Shown here: one piece after another, positions 63,170-64,000 of the stretch | How positions within the stretch are numbered: position 1 is the first letter of the stretch | How the letters are laid out: every line of letters starts with the position of its first letter | Source of the DNA: Nocardioides limicola | GTDB taxonomy: Bacteria; Actinomycetota; Actinomycetes; Propionibacteriales; Nocardioidaceae | Assembly: GCF_016827675.1 (NCBI RefSeq) | Contig: NZ_JAERJA010000001.1 | Span: 248,001 to 312,000, forward strand | Length of the DNA stretch: 64,000 nt | Direction: 5' to 3' | Position numbers and translations under genes: made by a program | Notes under the pieces: generated by a model | Seen by the model: only the letters and a program-made list of their open reading frames with translations | Database searches by the model: none | What the model was told of the DNA's origin: nothing

Positions 63170-64000
63170 TCAACGGTAGAGCGCTCGGGTGGCGTGGGTC
63201 AGGGCGGCGATATCGTCGGCCAACTGGGCGGGTTCCAGCACTCGGGCGTGCGGGGCCAGCCGCAGCACGAGTCGGCGTACCCAGCGCTCGTCGGTGACCA
63301 GCAGGTCAACCTCCAGCCCGTCGCGGTGCTCGCGCACCGACTCGACCGGGTAGTACTCGGTGACCCACCGTGCTTCGGGAGCCAGGATGAGCGTCACCCG
63401 GGTCGCGTCCGGGGACGGCGCGAAGAGCCCCTCGCCTCGGGGCTGCGGGTGCGGGGTCGGTCGCGCGGATTCGATTCGGCTGTCCAGCAGTTCGGCGCTG
63501 TGCACCCGGTCCAGCCGGAACAGTCTCGGCGCCTCGGCCAGGTGGCACCAGGCCTGCAGGTAGCGGTGCCCGTGGGCCGAGACCACGGCCACCGGGTCCA
63601 CCACCCGTCGGGACTCCTCGTCCCGAGCCGGCACGTAGTAGAGCACCTCGACCTGGCGTTCCTCGGCGACGGCCTGTTCGAGGAGGCGCCGGGTGGCCGC
63701 GGCGTCGTCGGACTCCGCGTCCGCCGCCACGGCCACCGGTGGCTCGGTCATCCCGGTGGCTGCGGTGGCTGCCTCCAGTTTCGCCAGCGTCCGGTCCACC
63801 ACCGCGGCGGTGTCGTCCGAGACCGTGTCCCGGGTCGCCCGCAGCGCCACGATGAGCGCGGTGGCCTCGGTCGGTGTGAGCCGCATCGGCCGAGACAGGT
63901 AGTCGGCGTTGCTGACCCGGATCACGCCTTCCTCGACCGCGTCGAAGTCGATCTCGACCAGGTCGCCGGGGTATCCGCCGGGTGTGCCGACCATGATCAG
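63170..64000 (-). CDS. pafC: WYL-domain regulator PafC, 5' truncated by window end
   Basis: At least 277 residues are visible and the frame stays open to base 64000, so the N-terminal HTH lies outside. The visible part begins with LIMVGTPGGYPGDLVEIDFD and contains the WYL domain (YYVPARDEESRRVVDPVAVV, HRYLQAWCHLAEAPRLFRLDR) and a WCX C-terminal extension. PafBC activates the DNA-damage response independent of LexA in mycobacteria. Position before tatA equals Rv2095c. Confidence 0.92.
   Translation of the reverse strand: MIMVGTPGGYPGDLVEIDFDAVEEGVIRVSNADYLSRPMRLTPTEATALIVALRATRDTVSDDTAAVVDRTLAKLEAATAATGMTEPPVAVAADAESDDAAATRRLLEQAVAEERQVEVLYYVPARDEESRRVVDPVAVVSAHGHRYLQAWCHLAEAPRLFRLDRVHSAELLDSRIESARPTPHPQPRGEGLFAPSPDATRVTLILAPEARWVTEYYPVESVREHRDGLEVDLLVTDERWVRRLVLRLAPHARVLEPAQLADDIAALTHATRALYR

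Overview
The window is high-GC chromosomal DNA of an actinobacterium, most likely a member of Propionibacteriales (Nocardioides-like). The evidence is gene content and order. Three blocks follow the mycobacterial/actinobacterial layout: (i) CNNM - pgsA-like - DUF881/SbpA/DUF881 - gcvH - garA - ftsR - bifunctional nuclease - merR - gcvP, as around Rv1822-Rv1832 of M. tuberculosis; (ii) rbpA - ppm1 - lnt; (iii) pafC - tatA - tatC - lipid kinase - helY next to a 5'-3' exonuclease, as around Rv2090-Rv2095c. GTG starts and 1-4 base stop/start overlaps are common. Many starts have a TAnnnT -10 element 6-8 bases upstream, which is the pattern of leaderless mRNAs.

Layout. 1-10.9 kb (+ strand): the cell-envelope/glycine-cleavage block, with a glycine riboswitch before gcvP, then a serine hydrolase. 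10.9-24.0 kb (mostly - strand): a tightly coupled sbcD-sbcC-tldD-tldE operon, a redoxin, a lipoprotein peptidyl-prolyl isomerase coupled to pepN, an alpha/beta hydrolase, a secreted nuclease (+) and an SDR. 24.1-25.6 kb: GrpB-like and DUF1906 genes.

25.6-36.3 kb is a mosaic accessory region. It holds a Fic protein, an orphan kinase-like protein, a Phd/RelE toxin-antitoxin pair, a second-type arginyl-tRNA synthetase, and a three-gene recombinase module (complete tyrosine recombinase, small HTH protein, multi-zinc-ribbon degenerate recombinase). A YefM/YoeB pair, a nucleotidyltransferase and a ComB-family phosphatase follow. Imperfect direct repeats of about 62 bp at 28759-28820 and 33872-33934 bracket argS plus the recombinase genes and suggest a 5.2-kb integrative element.

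36.4-45.3 kb: methyltransferase, secreted RCC1-repeat protein, small zinc-ribbon proteins, a peroxiredoxin-like/TetR divergent pair, VanZ, a UvrA paralogue, VOC proteins (one truncated), and AraC, SRPBCC and ArsR genes. 45.4-53.6 kb: GTP-PEPCK with a strong terminator, a membrane adenylate cyclase coupled to a zinc alcohol dehydrogenase, an HTH-MurA fusion with a perfect palindromic operator, a GDPD and an MFS protein. 53.6-64 kb: rbpA behind a sigma-R-type promoter, ppm1/lnt for lipoprotein and glycan precursor assembly, an Lrp regulator, an exonuclease, and the helY - lipid kinase - tatC - tatA - pafC operon, which runs off the window end.
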